Source: Cardinalis cardinalis
Taxonomy: Eukaryota > Chordata > Aves > Passeriformes > Cardinalidae
Direction of reading: 5' to 3'
Assembly (NCBI GenBank): GCA_014549065.1
Contig: JACDOX010000008.1
Span: 7,220,568 to 7,284,567, forward strand
Length of the DNA stretch: 64,000 nt
The position numbers and the translations under genes are program-made. Positions within the stretch are counted from its first letter, which is position 1; each line of letters starts with the position of its first letter. Shown here in pieces: positions 36,426-50,900 of the stretch. Under the pieces are notes generated by a model. The model had not been told where the DNA came from. It worked only from the letters and a program-made list of their open reading frames with translations, and made no database searches.

Positions 36426-39400
36426 AGTCATGTGTAGTGTTACTTTAGAGCTGAAGTCAATGTCTTATGAGCAGCCGTAGACTAAATCCATTTTTCTATC
36501 CATGCTACATAAATTCTAATTAGTCCATAAGATTAAAGTTAAAGAGAAGGATGCCTCACTACAGTGAAATTTCAAAAGCATCCTTCTCCTACTCCCTGGA
36601 GTCCCAAACAGATCCACAGGAGGGTCCCTGTCTTCAGCCTGCTTGTATATATGAAGGAGCTCATGCTGGCTGTGCTGGTGTGTAGAAGTGCATCAGTCGT
36701 GTCTGTGACAAGACCAGAGAGAAATTTTCACCTCGAATTAATTTTATGACGACTGCTGATGTTTGACACCAAGGTGCTTCATAAAGTGCTCTAGGCTTTG
36801 AGCTGTTACATTTGGTCATTTCTTTTGTGTATGCACCAGTTAGTTCATACTGAGACATTCAAACAAATNTACATGTTTAAATTTTTTTATTTCAAACTTT
36901 TGCTCAGAAAAGCTTTGCATTCAGATATCTGAAATATTTATTTNAAAAGTGTAAGACATCATTTAATATCATATGTTTAGTTTTTACATGAACTGTTCTA
37001 GTCCAGCACTCCCTGAAATGTGTTGGTCTTTGCAATTTTATAAAACTTTTGATTCAGAAGNTCTTTAGGTTAACCTGTGGCAGGTTTTTGTTTGTTTTGA
37101 TTTTTTAAAATTTCTTTGGGCTTGCCAATGACTTGGAAAATCCTGTATTAAAACTTACCAGTTATCTTGTAATACGGCATTGCAGTTTGTACTAAGATTT
37201 GTGCGTGCAGGTGGTTGTCCTTAGGCTGATGCTCATTACTCTACATGCAGACAGTGACTGGTACTGTTTGTAGCTTGGTATTGGATCAAAATACTCAGAA
37301 ATAAAAGAAAAAAAAATAACTTTTTGCAAACCTTTAGTAGAAGAAGAAACAGAGAACAGCTGCTGAGAGGAGAGGCAGATGAGTTCCTTCCAGAAATAAA
37401 CGGAGAGGAAGGGACCCACNGGGCTCATAGTTGACATAAAATGATGGATGTTTATGGGAATACAGTTACAGCCATGCAACATCTTGTCTTCTGTATCTGG
37501 AGACTTTTCTCTGAGACTCCTACAAGTAAGCATGATTCCTGTATTGAATCCTTAAATCAGAGAGGAAAATAATGACATTAATTATGTTAATTAATTGGAT
37601 CAGGCTTATAGTCTTTTCCTGCCTCTCAGCATCAGTCCTTCCTCTTACAATTCCTCTTCCTCCCATTCCATTATAATTGCTCCTCTGCTTCTCTCCTCTA
37701 CCAGCATGTAACAAACCCAGTGCTTTGCTAATTAGCCTGCTAATACCATGCACAAAGGTGAAACCCATGGCAGGTAGGAGAGCAGGCCAGCTTGGAAAAG
37801 GGGTGAATTGTAGTGTTTGGTGAGAGGTGACTTGTAGCTGACANATGTGCTCTGAGTGTATAGGGACAGCAGGTCCCTCGGGTCAGGCGTGACAGGTCAC
37901 ACTGGTGGGCAGGAGGAACATGTAGAGCCTTTGTTTCAGACTGTGACTCGTTCAGCACCACTAAGCTATGGAGGGCTTGTGCCTGGGGAATGTCAGGTTT
38001 CTGCCNTTTTGTGCCGCATGCACAAGAGGGAAGTCAAGGTGTACAACCTTTACAATTCAGCAAATGCCATGTCAGGACCTCTCCAGACCTCTGCAGTGCT
38101 TAGAGGATTACAGCTCCCAGACAAGTGGCAGGGTATCACTGAAGCATTCTGCTTCCCTCAGGCGTGCTGTTCCCAAGAGTTTTCCTCAAGGTGCTGTACC
38201 TCCGTGTTGTGCTTTCTCCCACTTGTGTCATACCAACACAGCTGGACCCATAAGGAGAAATGGAAACAGAGGGAAATGACATAAAAGGAAACAGAGGTGT
38301 CATTCCAGTCTTCTTCACCTAGAAAAAGTAACTCTGCCATATGTACTGAGTAAATACAGAGCTCAGAATTTTGGTGAGATGTACAGTCATGGGCCAAATG
38401 TTATCTTTTTAGGAGAATTTCAGATTGTTTTTCTGTATGTTCTCTTTAACACAAAACTGGCTGTAAAACCATGAAACTTTACACAGTTCTCCACTTGTTG
38501 GTGAAAAACTTCTTCAGCTGGCTTTATGTTTATTTTAAGCATTTTGACTTTATGATTGTTACAGATCCTTCCAACTGACCTNTTCTCTGTGAAGGTATAA
38601 ACATCCCTGGCATCGGCACTGATTGAATTAAAAAATCTATTGTACAGCAGCCTCATCAGAGTTAGTCAAGAATGAGAATGAAATATAGAATTATAATATA
38701 GAATGATAGAATTAAATGCTGAAGTCTTTTGAAGAAACACAGATTTATGCTTGCAATTCAGATGAACTTTTGCCCTATCTAATGGGAGAACTGTGTCTTT
38801 TAATAAGGCATCACAGATTTTCAGCTAATTGGTATCTGAAATCCCATAAGATTTGTCTTATCAGCCAAGAATGATGCATTTATTCATGTAGTTCAGTTGC
38901 TCAGTTAGGTTTTTTTTTTCCCAGTTTGTAACACAGCATGTGTTTGAGGGCATAAACAGCCAAACTTTCTGGAGTTAGAGCATCCACACCTCTCCTCTGT
39001 GTCTATGTTTGTGGTGATACATATTTATATATTAAAAATATAGGAATGATAAAGTAACTGAGTGTGACAGTAGGAAGTGACATGGAAGGATGTGATGGCA
39101 TTCTGTTGCACAGAATTAAGTTCAGGAGGTGAGAAGAATCTATTCCTACATTGTTCTGGTGAAGAGTTTTTGTGTTATTTAGGAGGCAGTAGAAAACCCA
39201 AACTGCAAGTTTTTCTTGCCTTGAAGCAGAACTGACCATCACATTGGAACTTCAACGAGAATGGAACCAGACAGGTTACTGGTTGAGTCACAGTTTGCTG
39301 GAATCACAATTTTCACATCAGAGGTGCTGTTGGAAGCACTTGCTTCCCTGCAGTGGTGCAGGGCTGTTTTGAGTGGCTCTGCAGCTGGGACCAAGCCCTT

Positions 39401-40739
39401 TTTTTATATGCTGAGGGTGAACTCAGCCCTTGCACTTCCCCTTGTACCTCTGCCTTACAGCATCTGCTCTGCTCCCCTGGCCTTAGGGAGGCAGGAGGAA
39501 ACTGTGGGGATGCATGGAGAGGATAGGAGGTGGCCAAGGCTGGATGGTGAAGCAGGGATGGAGGAATTCTGTTCCGATGGAGATGAGGAGCCCAGCAAAT
39601 GTGGTTTTGGATTACCAAAAGAAGGATTAGCAGCTGTCAGCCTGAACTTGAGCAACCTCAGGCAAAGTTAAATTCACTCTGGAACAGAACTGAAAAATGG
39701 CTTTTCTTCTCTCAATAACTAATTTGGTGGTTTGCAAACCCATGTGCCTTGACTAATATTTTAGACAATGTAAGGAGGATGGATGATTATGCTTAGACAC
39801 TTTTAATAACTTGGATGTNTTGAATTTTAAAAAATTTTCTGGTTTTGTTGTTATATTTAACTGCAGTTTAGATTTTCCAAGTATTTTCTGTTTATATTTT
39901 TTTTTCCTACCAAGCTCTGAGTGATTAAAGACCTATTTATTACTTTGACTTCAGCGAAAAGAAACACAGAAAAGCATAGCTGCTTAAAATTTCCATGGTT
40001 TTTAGCATGTTTTCAGAGTTTTCTCTGTGGAATTTTGATGTGTACTGTGCTGGAGTTCAGATCTCTTCACATGAGTAACACTTTCAAAGTATGTAGTTCA
40101 CAACAGGAGTGTTTTCTGTGTTTATAGTCACGGCAGGAACTCAAATAGTATTTAAAACCTCTGAAGGAAGCTTTCTTTAACCCCATGCAGGCAAACACTT
40201 CAGTCTAGAGCTTAGTGGGACACTGGACTTTATGAATCTTTTAAGCCATGATAGCACAGACATCACTATCAGTAACTTTTTTTGGTTTTCCTGAAATACC
40301 ACGTACCTCCTGGCCCCTCAAGATCTGTCAGGTTCTTAGAAGAGTTTAAACTTCCCCAGAGTTTGACATTGTGTTTGTCAGTCTGTTGCAGACCTAGAGA
40401 CAAAAGTCAGTAAAATTCGCAAAAATAAACTTGTGAATTAATTATAAGAAAAACAAGGTGAGTAAACCAAACTGGGTTTTATTTAGCTGTGTTAAAAGGG
40501 CTTGTGTTCCAGCTATTCAGAGAGACGTAAAACTGGGAAATATATGCAGATCTAGCTCTTTTCACCTCATTTAGGGCTGTGCTAGGTTAGTCTGATGAGA
40601 CTCAAGCATTTAGCTTCCCTTCCAAAAGCTATTTTCATTTTTTATTTGCAAAATTTTGGACAGGGCATTGTTTTTTTATTTCTTACCTTCATATTTTNAT
40701 TCCCACACAATTTTTTTCCTTTCTTATGTGCTTTTCTGC

Positions 40740-40768
40740 ATATATATGTATATATGTATCTATGTGTG
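40740..40768. repeat. TA/TATG microsatellite
   Basis: A short degenerate array of ATATATGTATATATGTAT followed by CTATGTGTG. It is simple sequence with no associated gene. Confidence 0.85.
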
Positions 40769-43700
40769 AAAATTATTGAAAGGAAAAATATATGGAAAAC
40801 CCCTTTGCTTTAAACGTGTTGTCTTCCCTCAGTGGATGCAGTTATCCAAAACTGTACACTACTCAGNGGTTGCTCGTGGTTTTGTGTGATAATATTTTAA
40901 TTACCTATTTTATATAGAGATTACCAGGGANTAGTGCTGCATGTGTGTACATGAGTTATCAGCTTTGGTAAATCTAGCCAATAGTTATTTTTCAATTAAA
41001 TTTCAGAAGAAATTACAGCCACTTTTGTACTAAGGAATACATAGAGTAAGCTGGAGAAGTTATTTTATTATTGGTAGTAATTGCTTTGTGGCTGCAAAAA
41101 AAAGGATTCATGAGAAGCAACATCCCAATTAATACTGTTATTGATATTCTTCCACTGAGAAAGGTGAGGAGAAATTTATATCAAGTAGTTGTTGTTTAAT
41201 CCCACCCAGCAAAAAAGCTCCATGCAGCCATTCACTCACTCCCCCACCAGTCAGAGTNGGGGGAGAATCAGAAGGGTGAAATTCAGAAAACTCATGGGTG
41301 GGATAAAGACAGATTGACAGGAAAACAAAAGCTGTGCACACAAACAAAACAAGGAATTTGTGCACTGCTTCCCATAGGCAGACAGGTGCTCACCCATATC
41401 CAGGAGAGCAGGGNCCCATCACATGTAAGGCTTACTTGGGAAGAAAAACATCTTCCACTTACTTTTCCTTCTTCCTACTTTATATGCTGAGCATGATGCC
41501 ATATGATCTGAAATATCCCTTTGGTCAGCTGGAATCACCTCTCCTGGCTGTGTCTCCTTCAACCTCCCATGCACTCCCAGTCCCCTCACCACTGTGACAG
41601 CATGGAAAGCAGAAAACACTTCTACTCTGTAAGTCCTGATCAGCAAAAACCAAAACCATCTCTATATTATCAACCCTGTATTCAGCACCTATCCAAAATA
41701 CAGCCATGTACCAACTACTGTGAAGAAAACTAACTCTGTCCCAGCCAAAACCAGCACACAAATAAGTGCAAAATTTCACAGATAGAAGTGCTGATTCTTC
41801 TNCTGGTTTCTTAGGGCTCTTGAGACTGAGTGAACGTGGAGGTCAACATCTGGGTGATGTTTAGCTTGTGTCTCCAGCTTGCATGCCCCTCTCAACCTCT
41901 CTGGGCAACCTCCAAGTGGTAGCATGGTCTCATCTCAGCTGTCAGTTGTACTGCAGGGATGCTTTGGAATGATCTAGAATAAAAGCTAGCTTTCTTGGTT
42001 TGTACATAATTTTAATGTTTCAGTTATGATGTGGCCCTTTACAGCTTATGTTCACTACAACTGAGGATATGGTGATTGCTGCACAAGGGCAAGAAGGGGA
42101 TCAGTCTCAGAAAGGGGTCAAAACAAAGGCCAGCTGGGGTAGAAGGAATTGCTCAGGGAAACTCTTAGTCTTCTGGGTTTTTTTCTAAATCTCTCCCAAC
42201 AGTCACTGAAACAAATATCTTGTGAAACCAGCCTGTAGCATTAGACACCTGAATTCAGACTATGTGAATACACCCTGATCTAGCTTAGGGATGCCTGCTT
42301 TCCANTCTCTGCAAGGGAGCAAGTGCTCAACGCCAGCCTTGTCAGCTTGGAGTCAGTGAGCTGGCAACTGCCTTATGAATTTGTACTACCGTGAAAACAC
42401 CTACAATCCCATTGTACTAACTAAAAAAAAATATTTGGTTTAGCTGTCATTTAGTTCTGGTTTTGACAGTTTCTTATTTTTGGAACGTGTCAGTGTTTTT
42501 GCATATAATTAAGAGAACTTGTAACAGTTTCAGAGGGCAAATTTGAGCTGATATTCTGAATCCTGTCATTGATGCTGTGGTGCTGAGGAATAAGAGATAG
42601 GATGTTGTATGGTGTTCAAGTCTCCCCTTTAGCCCTTCAGACAAAATAGTTTGTTTTCAACTTTGACCCTTACCATGTACAGAGTGTTATTAAGAGGAGG
42701 TGCTCTTAAACATTTACGGATAGGACTGAATCTGTCCTGAAGGTGGAGAGTGGGGGTTTATATTTATCATCTTAAAGGTAGACACTAAAAAAAGTTTTGA
42801 ACCCAGGCTAAAATTTTATGCATAAAATGTTTCATACTCTGGTATACACAGAAGTGCTCCCATGAGCTTTTAAAGAAACATCAGCTACATATGAGAATAC
42901 TCTCCAGTGTGTCTTTTCATTCTTTGTGACACAAATACACAAAGGGGTAAGAAATAGAGCTGGCCAAAGTACCTTTGCATAGCGTTTCTGAGATTTGCAA
43001 AAGGAAAAAGTATAGCAAGCACAATTTTCCTGGTTTTTAAATNCTCCAAGCTCAGGTTTGACAGATAGGGTTAAAAATCATCAAATTAAACATATTTATG
43101 AGCCATCTGGTTTCCGAGTCTTTCCAGTTTGTGTTTGCTATCCTGGGTAACTATTAAGTCATTTTTGTTGCTGTAATTTTCATGTCATTACATGGCTCCA
43201 GAAAATGCATGTTTAAGAAAAACACTGTAGAGAGCTGAATTCAGAGTAGAATTATAAGCACTGGCAGCACTGGAGACATTTGTCATTCTTTCAGTCAACC
43301 TAACAGACTACTAAAAGTAAATGTACAAAATAAATAAATTTTTTCTTTTAATGTTTATCTAAGGCAATGCAATCTTTCAGCTCTCTTTGGCTACCTTTCT
43401 TACAGTATGGTAATGAGAGTCGGATTTTCTAGGGCTAGTTTTCAGCCACAAGTTTTCCCTATGATTTGAGGAATATTCCTGAGCCTTGGTGCTGTAATCC
43501 TTGTCCTAATTTACCTGTTTTTTCTCCCTTATTCAGATGTGGTAGATACAAAGCAGTATATGTTCTAGTTCCTTCAATTAGATCCAGTGCACAGAATTAC
43601 AGGTTTTTTTCCTTTTTATAGTAAAATACAGTTAAGAAGNATCTATAACTCCATTTCAGTGGAAATTTGATTTGAAAAAAAAATTACTCTTTCACATTGA

Positions 43701-45420
43701 ATGTTGTGTTACCTATTAAGTTTTCTAAAAGCATTGGCTTTTCTGTTGGCAAGGGGGCCAAAGTGTTGTCTTTAAAGGTGTACATTGGTATTATTCTTCC
43801 ATAAAGTATCCTTATCTGCTCCTGAGAGGCACAGCACTGATGCATAGATGTAAAATGCCTTCTTTTTTCTCTGGTGACCTGGTTGATATTCTTTATGCCA
43901 GCTCNGTCTTTTGTGACACTGAGTCAATTTTCAGAGTATGGTTTCATCTTACGAAGAAAGAGAAGGGAGGAGATGCCTGTAATTGCTGGTGTTTGTTTTC
44001 TATGTGCAACCAAATGCTTATGCTATTTGAAGGAAATTTTGTGAATGCTACTAAAATACACTAACCAGTTCTCTTTCTCACTCTACCTTATCATTTTGAC
44101 AGAGCTGTGTTCTGTTATCAGTTTTCCAAGGTCAAATNCAGTTTTATGGGTTTTGGAACCTTTCTGGCTATTTTGTGTGCTGTGCAAAGCCATTCCCAAT
44201 TCCCTCCACTTTATTATCCCTGCTGCCTGTCTTGCTCTTTTACATGTGCCTTGGTAACCCTTAGGCACAAGGGATGGCAGTACCTGGCATGCTGATCTCA
44301 GCGAAGGATGCACTGGCACCTTTAGGTCTTGTAAGAAGTACACAGCTTATTTGTCTCCTTTTCTTATTTGCACCTGGCATGAGCTTTAAAAAAATGCAAA
44401 ACAATAACCTCATGACTCTGTGCTTTTACTTTCAAAGCCCAGATTCCCAGATGCACAAAGAGGAAGGAATAAGTGTATGCAAAATAGAGCACACATTACT
44501 CTGACTATGTGTGCTTTGGAGCCGGGAGTTGCCATGATGCAGGGAAGGCATTTGAAATCTTGGCTGACAAACTGTTTAATACACTGCTTAAACTTGTGCT
44601 CAGTTTTACATTTCACCTTCTTAGCCTCCTCTGAGTGTTTGTTTGACTGCTTTCCTCTTCTGGAGTCCAGCTGGCATTGAGAGGCTCAGGTACTAGGAAG
44701 CACATTTAGGAGTCTCAGCTGGAACAGGCAGACTCTACATGCTGCTGGAGTACTTGCTGGCAAAGCTGTGGTCCCTACCTTGGAAGCTGGTGACAATTTC
44801 TAGCTGAGGCTGTGAGAGAGATGTCTGAAAGGTGTTTGACTCTAGAGCTGCAAGGNTGGGGAGCTGATAGGAGGGGAAGGTGTTTGTCCACCTTCACCAG
44901 CGCAGTAACAGGACTCTCTTCAGACACACAAGCCTGGGCACTGCAGTGTGTGCCCTCAACATGTTGCTGTGCAGATACAGCAGTGTCCATGACTACCTTC
45001 AAAGCCAGGTACAGGCCTNCCTGTGCCCTGCATGCTTCAGCCTGCTCCTTCACAAGCTCGTACCAATGAGGCCTGTCTTTGTAGTNTCCTGGCTTCCCAT
45101 CATCCCTGAGAGTAACTTTAAAAGCTAGTCTTCTCTGAGAAGGCTCTGAGTGTAGAAGACAGTGAAGTAGATATCCAGTGTCCCAACAAAAGCTACTTCT
45201 ACCCAGGCATCCAAAAATATTGAGATATAGGAAGATAAGGTAACAGATTCTAACTTGGATTTTTCAGATGTGGTTATGACATAGGGCAGGGTATGTAGCA
45301 GTTTTTTCTAACACGAGATGGAATTACTTCCTTTGTGGAGGAACATATGTAGATATAGATGTATCCATTTCTTTGCCTGTGTCCATGTGTGTGCCTTGAT
45401 TATGTGTGAATGCTGTTAGT

Positions 45421-45520
45421 GTAAACCTATAATTAAGTCACTGTTACAATTATTGTAAACCTTATTCAATTGATTACTTTATAATTGTTAAATCAGTTAA
45501 TGATTAAGTGCTGCTAAACT
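45421..45520. promoter_or_regulatory. TAAT-rich block, candidate regulatory element
   Basis: Within 100 bp there are at least six TAAT/ATTA cores, including CTATAATTAAG, CAATTATTG, CAATTGATTA, ATAATTG and GTTAATGATTAAG. Such clusters are the core motif of homeodomain binding sites and are common in deeply conserved intronic enhancers. AT-rich sequence alone also produces them, so this is a weak inference from composition. Confidence 0.18.
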
Positions 45521-46852
45521 CTTCTGCACCCTTATCTTTCTTGTTTATAAGTTTGATTTTATTTTCCTTTTCTTTTGTTTCATTCATTTGGTAAGTAATA
45601 GAGTAAAGTTTGTCACTGAACTCTGTTAAAAGTTACAAATTCATATGAAAACTTGCTTTTTGCCAAAAGGCAAAATCCNGTACTACTCAAATATGTATTT
45701 GATCTTTTCCTATGGATTAAAATCTGCCAATTACAGCTACAATTTCAGGCTGTTTAGAACNGAAAAGGTAAAATTATATGCTGGATGAGTAGTCTACACA
45801 TGGTCTAAATATACAGAAACTGACAGGTGTGCTGCATTTGGTGGGCATAAATCAAGAACCCCATCTTTGGTCTGGTAGTGCCTTTCTGGATAGCAGAAGA
45901 GTGTGCACTGGAAATGTAGGAATTGTGTGGAATTAAAGAGCCTTTCAGACAGTGTCTGTGTTAATGGTTATAAACTATGTGCCGCTGTGAGTAAAGGACT
46001 TAAGTCTTTTATTAAGGACTCCATGTTGATATACTGCATTTTGGGCAGATTAACTTTAGGATTTGTGATTCAGGCTTTTAATGAGGATGAACAGAGAAGA
46101 AAACTGCACAAACTCTTGACCTCATGTTGTTTGTTTTCCTCATTGTGCTGGCTGGTGTCCTGGGAGCAAAGAATGAAGGCTGTCTGCTGTTCTTATGTTG
46201 TTCATTTGAGGACTGAAGAATAGAAATCTCATTTTTCTCCCTTGCATGGACAGCTCTGGACTAATGCTTTGCCAGTGAAGAAACTGTAGCCCTAGGCCAG
46301 CAGTAGTCAGACATTGATCTTTAGGGACACTCTACTGGAATATATAATATCCTTCATAATTCTCTGATAAAAGCCTGACTAAAGCTGAAAGGAGCTGATG
46401 ATCTACNGTTTCCTCTCCTATCACCTCCAGAGACCGAGTGCTCTTCTCATGATTCCAAAAGAATTTAGTACATCACAAGGTAAGTGGTGGTGAAAGTGGT
46501 CTGGCCTCCAGCAGCCACAGTGTTTCATGGATTCACTCTAATAGAATACAGTTTTATTTTCTCTTGCACAAACCTAAGAGCTTGATATGAAATATCCAGA
46601 GAATTCAATATTTATGTGTTCTGTTTGTATCTAGTGGGTTTTANGTTCTTGTTTCTCATGCTAATAAGCACTTTCTAGATATATCCAGAAATGCATCCAA
46701 TTATGTTTCCTTACTGCCTGTAAATTAAATAGCTCAGGACTGTCCCCAATNATTTTCTTTCAGACGCTACTTTTTTCATTAGTGTGTAATCAAATTACCC
46801 ATGGTCTGAAAGGAAGTCAGAAATTTTTCCAAGANTCTTTGTTTCTTTGCAG

Positions 46853-47987
46853 ACACCCATTCTGGTTTCTCTTGTTTTGGTATTCTTGCACTGATTTCTC
46901 ACTGAGGTGGTGGGTTTTTGTGACATTCTCATCTCTATCATGAAGCTTGAGATAAACTGAAACATCTTTGAAAGGAATGAAGGNCCCCCCTGTCTTAAAA
47001 CGGATCAGATCAGTGCTGGTGTTGTCTATGACCTATCAGCCATTTGGATTTTCTACTACTCATTCCCTTCCATGAAACCATCTGAATCTTCCAGTAAGAN
47101 CTGGAGGATATTTTCAAAGAAGTTCGTGGGTGTTAAAAGTATCAGAATAGCCACAATATTGTTGGCTGTGCCACCCTCTTGAGTAATTCATAAAGTTGTC
47201 AAACCCTTAACCTCACTCTTGCAGTAATTAGAGGCCCTCTTCCTTGGCAGGATAGACATTCCCAACTTCACTGGGTTTTTTTTGGGACTGATTCTGGAGG
47301 GCTTCTTTAAAGGAAAAGAGGAGCTCGTTATATTCAAGGACTTTGTGTCAGAAATAAAATAAAAGTCTTTATAGGAAATATCCCCACTTAGTTGCATTCC
47401 AGTCAGAAGTGTGATATTGTAGCCCAAAGATTTCATCTCTACATCACACTTCACTCTCTAAACCACACCTTACTCTCTTGGAAGCCAAAAATAAAACAAA
47501 ATTAAATGTAAATATAAGGATGCTTTCAGTCCTAGTCATTATTTACAACATGACTGTCTGTCTTCTGTTTTGTGTGTTCTGAGAGCACTGGAAACATCTG
47601 ACTTATCATCCCCACTGCCTTCTACATTTCTTTACTAGGGAAAAACAAATGATAAAACTGAAACACAGACGATTGCTTTTCTGTTTGCAAAGTCAGTTTC
47701 CTACCAAAAACAGAGTGGTACAATCCATGCATATTGGTTATTTTGTTTTAGGCCATGAGCAAAAGCTGTCTTATTTTTTCAACAAAAGGGTGATTTTTTT
47801 TTGGATCAAAAGATAAAGTTCGGGTCTTGGCACAAATTACAGAAGTGTCTTTCAAAATAAGGAAATAGTTTGCCAAAAAACAATAAGGTATGTCATCCCC
47901 TAAGTCATCCCTGACTTTTAGTCCTTTCAGGAAATTCTGAATTCCAGGGTGGGTGGCTGTCCCACCCACTTGAATTCTGTTACACAA
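46853..47987 (-). pseudogene. Possible broken coding relic, unidentified
   Basis: On the minus strand, from 47987 to about 46853, successive open pieces in different frames read like parts of one protein: 47987-47748 (79 codons, with GIQNFLKGLKVRDD and HPFVEKIRQLL), 47454-47188 (88 codons, with MKSLGYNITLLTG, SFPLKKPSRISPKKNP and RASNYCKSEVKG), then 47183-47060 (GGTANNIVAILILLTPTNFF) and 47010-46853 (PFKDVSVYLKLHDRDENVTK). Stops and frame changes separate them, so if it is a gene it is dead, perhaps a retrocopy since no clean introns are evident. I cannot name the family. The alternative is a chain of chance frames. No attempt is made to join the pieces. Confidence 0.28.
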
Positions 47988-50900
47988 AGCTCATTGCTCA
48001 CAGCAGTAATTCCAATTGCAGTTTCAAAAAAGATTCTGCACCTCTTTCATTGTACTGGCTGTGAGTGAAGATATTCATACTGGAGAGTCATCTTTCAGAT
48101 GGTAAATGCTTTGGATGGTGCAAATGAGCTTTGTCCTAATATCTTCCATAAGAGAGCTGTACAGATCTTAGGAGACTGCCAAGACTCATCTTCCTCAGGC
48201 TTGGCTCTCTGAAGCAGTGGACAATGAAACCATCACTCTTTTTAGTGTTCAGCATACCATCAGGACTCCATGCTTATTAAACTGTCTCACTATNAAGAAG
48301 ACTGTTTATATTGGTGCTGAGACTCACGTTAACACCCCAGCCCTGTCTAGCCTAGCACAGATTGATTTCCTGATGACTACTCCAAGTCTTACCTTTTTTT
48401 CTCCAGGTCCCTGCTAGTTCACAGTTTTTCTTTCCAGAAGAGGTTTCACCAACCTCACATGTACTACACCCTATGGCCTGCCAGACCTCTCACTGACAAA
48501 GGCCATCTAACCCATTTCCGTACTTCTTGTCCTGTTGCTGTTGAGGAGGGCCTTCTTGGTCTCTGATGTCCTTCCTTGACATATTCATCCTTCCTTTCTT
48601 TTACCTTCTTAATGTTTTGACCTCCTTGGACTGGAACTGGTGTCTGCCAGCCTCAGCATGTCCTTGTCCTCGTCTTTGCCTGCGCTGCTGAGTCTTAGGT
48701 TACCTGTAACTTGGTTTTCCTGTACTTGCCACCTTTAGCCACTGATTTCTGTAGCCGTGCATGGGCCTGCTCCTCTGCATTCAGTGCACTTGTGTCCAAG
48801 GCCACAGCAGCGTGGCCTTGGGCAGCTTGTGTACCCTGGCACTTCCCTTTGTTACACTCTGCTCAGCTCATCTTTTTCCGCTCTGGGCTGTGGCACACCA
48901 TGACCATGTGGAGCTTTCTAAATACTTTGGGTGCGCTGATTTCTGCTCTCTTCTTCTGAAAGCATATATTGTGATGATACAAAACTGCCAACAAATATTT
49001 CATCCTCATATCTCTTTTTGCCCTATGGTCATTGCTTCTTGGTGTTTTTAGTTATTTGTTGCCTTTCAAGTATCTTTTTCTAGGTCTCTGTTGCAGTTAA
49101 ATCTGTGGCACTTTAGACAAATGTAACATGGTCTGTAATTTGTCCATGGTGCTTTTTTCATTAGTTGTGCTGGACTGTGCAAAATATTCCTCCAGTTTCT
49201 TAATTATAATTCATGTAAACACGTCCAGTTCTGAAGAATGGCTGAAGTAGCAGGCCATGGTACTAAGATAATTTCTGTCATTAAAGAAAAAAAAAATCCA
49301 TTCTTACTTTGCCAAGCATTGGGTTGGGGTTTAAAAACTGTGATCTGTCCTCTTGTTTGACAGGTATATTGTTTGCATGTCTTACACTGTTTCATTTGCA
49401 CCTGTAATTAAATACATGCTTTTATGTACAAATAAAATCGGAAAATTAGTAATTCTTGTTGAACTTCAAACAGCTCCTCNTACTCTTCTTTATTGTATCT
49501 TTACACCTTCCTTCTCAATTCACATATTTTGGTTTAGTCAGAGCCTACCTTGCAGTGTTCCTTCAGAAATCAATAGAAGTCTGATGCATGGAGTCTTTAT
49601 TCTGACTCCATTCTGATTTTCAGCTTATGCACATGTGCTTAAGAATTGCTTTTTTAAGTCTCTTTGTTAGTTGTCATGACTGGGTCTCATGATACAGGTC
49701 TGTCTCCTCCTTGACATGATTTCTGTCCACTTATTTCCATTCAATAAGCGGGAGTGTCCTCGGCATTAGGTGGTTAAGGGTCAGTGAAGATTAAGTGGAA
49801 ACACTTTTCACCACAGTTAACCTAGTCACAGTTGAGGGGACATTATGAGAGCTCTTTTTCTTCCACATTTGCTAATTTCTTTGCTGGGCACTGTGCCAGT
49901 GCTGATAAAATTCTGCATTTCCCTGGGCTGCATGTAGAAATCTTTTTTTAACTTCAAATTTCTCCCTAGAGATCCATTTCTTTGTAAACCATTCTTTTTA
50001 TGCCATGTGACTGCTGGACTGGTTCTAGTCCTTCATCTGTATCTTTTATCTTCAGGATTATTCTTCAAAGTTGCTAGTTGATGCCAAAGTTCTTCACAGC
50101 ATAATATAAACATTCTCTCCCTTTTCAACGTCCTGACTCTTTTTGTGGGGGAGGGGGATACAAGGAGTAAAAGAATAGGATGTGACCCTGAAGAACTTAC
50201 AGGAGACATCAAAGGATGAGCAGGGTTAGAAGTTCTTCTGCCCTCTTCTTACAGCAGTCTGGGCACTAACAAATAAAACCCCAGGTAACAACAAGTGTTG
50301 GGAATTTAATCTGGGGTCTTGATCATGAAGAATGCAAGGGATATTGACAGAAGATTCAGCTTTTAGTCTTGTACTTTCTTGCAACCTAGTTGAGCCACCG
50401 AGGGGCTGTTTCAGGCATCAGTCTTTTAGCGTCATGTCAGAGGTTCTTAACACGTGTTAAGAGGTATGCAGTGAATGTGTGACAAATCCATTCACTGCAC
50501 GGCACTGACAATAGAGGTCCTTCGGGCCAACTTGAGCCATTCAGAAGTGAGTAGTTTAAGTCAGTCTTCTCTGTGAACTAGTTTAGAATTAACACCCAAG
50601 TAGTAGGTGCCTGAAGTTATAAATCCCACTCTCATATATTTGCTGGATAATTTATGGTAAGACATAGTTTAATCTCTTACCAGTATTCTTGTGCATCCTA
50701 AATTGTAACAATTTATGCCTATGAAAACTAAGTTTTGGCATGGAGCAGTTGGAGCCTCTCCTTCTGGAAAGGAATTTGGCAGATACTGAGAGGAGGCTTG
50801 TGGCAGTGCTTCCATATTTTCCTGGCGGTATTGCAGAGAAATTATGGAGGATGGAATCTTCCGTGCTGCTCCACATAGCTGCTGCCAGGGTACTGGTGGT

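Noticed and set aside
37856..38284. 142-codon plus-strand open frame
   Set aside because: Translation is Cys/Ser/Gln-rich without a recognisable fold, no acceptor continues the phase-1 frame of exon 1 into it, and several other frames are open in the same locally GC-richer stretch.
39261..39671. 136-codon plus-strand open frame
   Set aside because: Antisense frames of 101 and 66 codons overlap it, which points to low stop density from composition. No domain or splice context.
41870..41925. Possible third CR1 fragment (ACCTCTCTGGGCAACCT at 41895-41911)
   Set aside because: Seventeen bases match a CR1 phrase but the flanks do not follow the CR1 order, so it may be coincidence or too decayed to call.
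46855..46920. Acceptor-like TTTGTTTCTTTGCAG on the plus strand
   Set aside because: In the phase required by exon 1 the frame stops after about 17 codons, and the site lies antisense to the coding-like relic.
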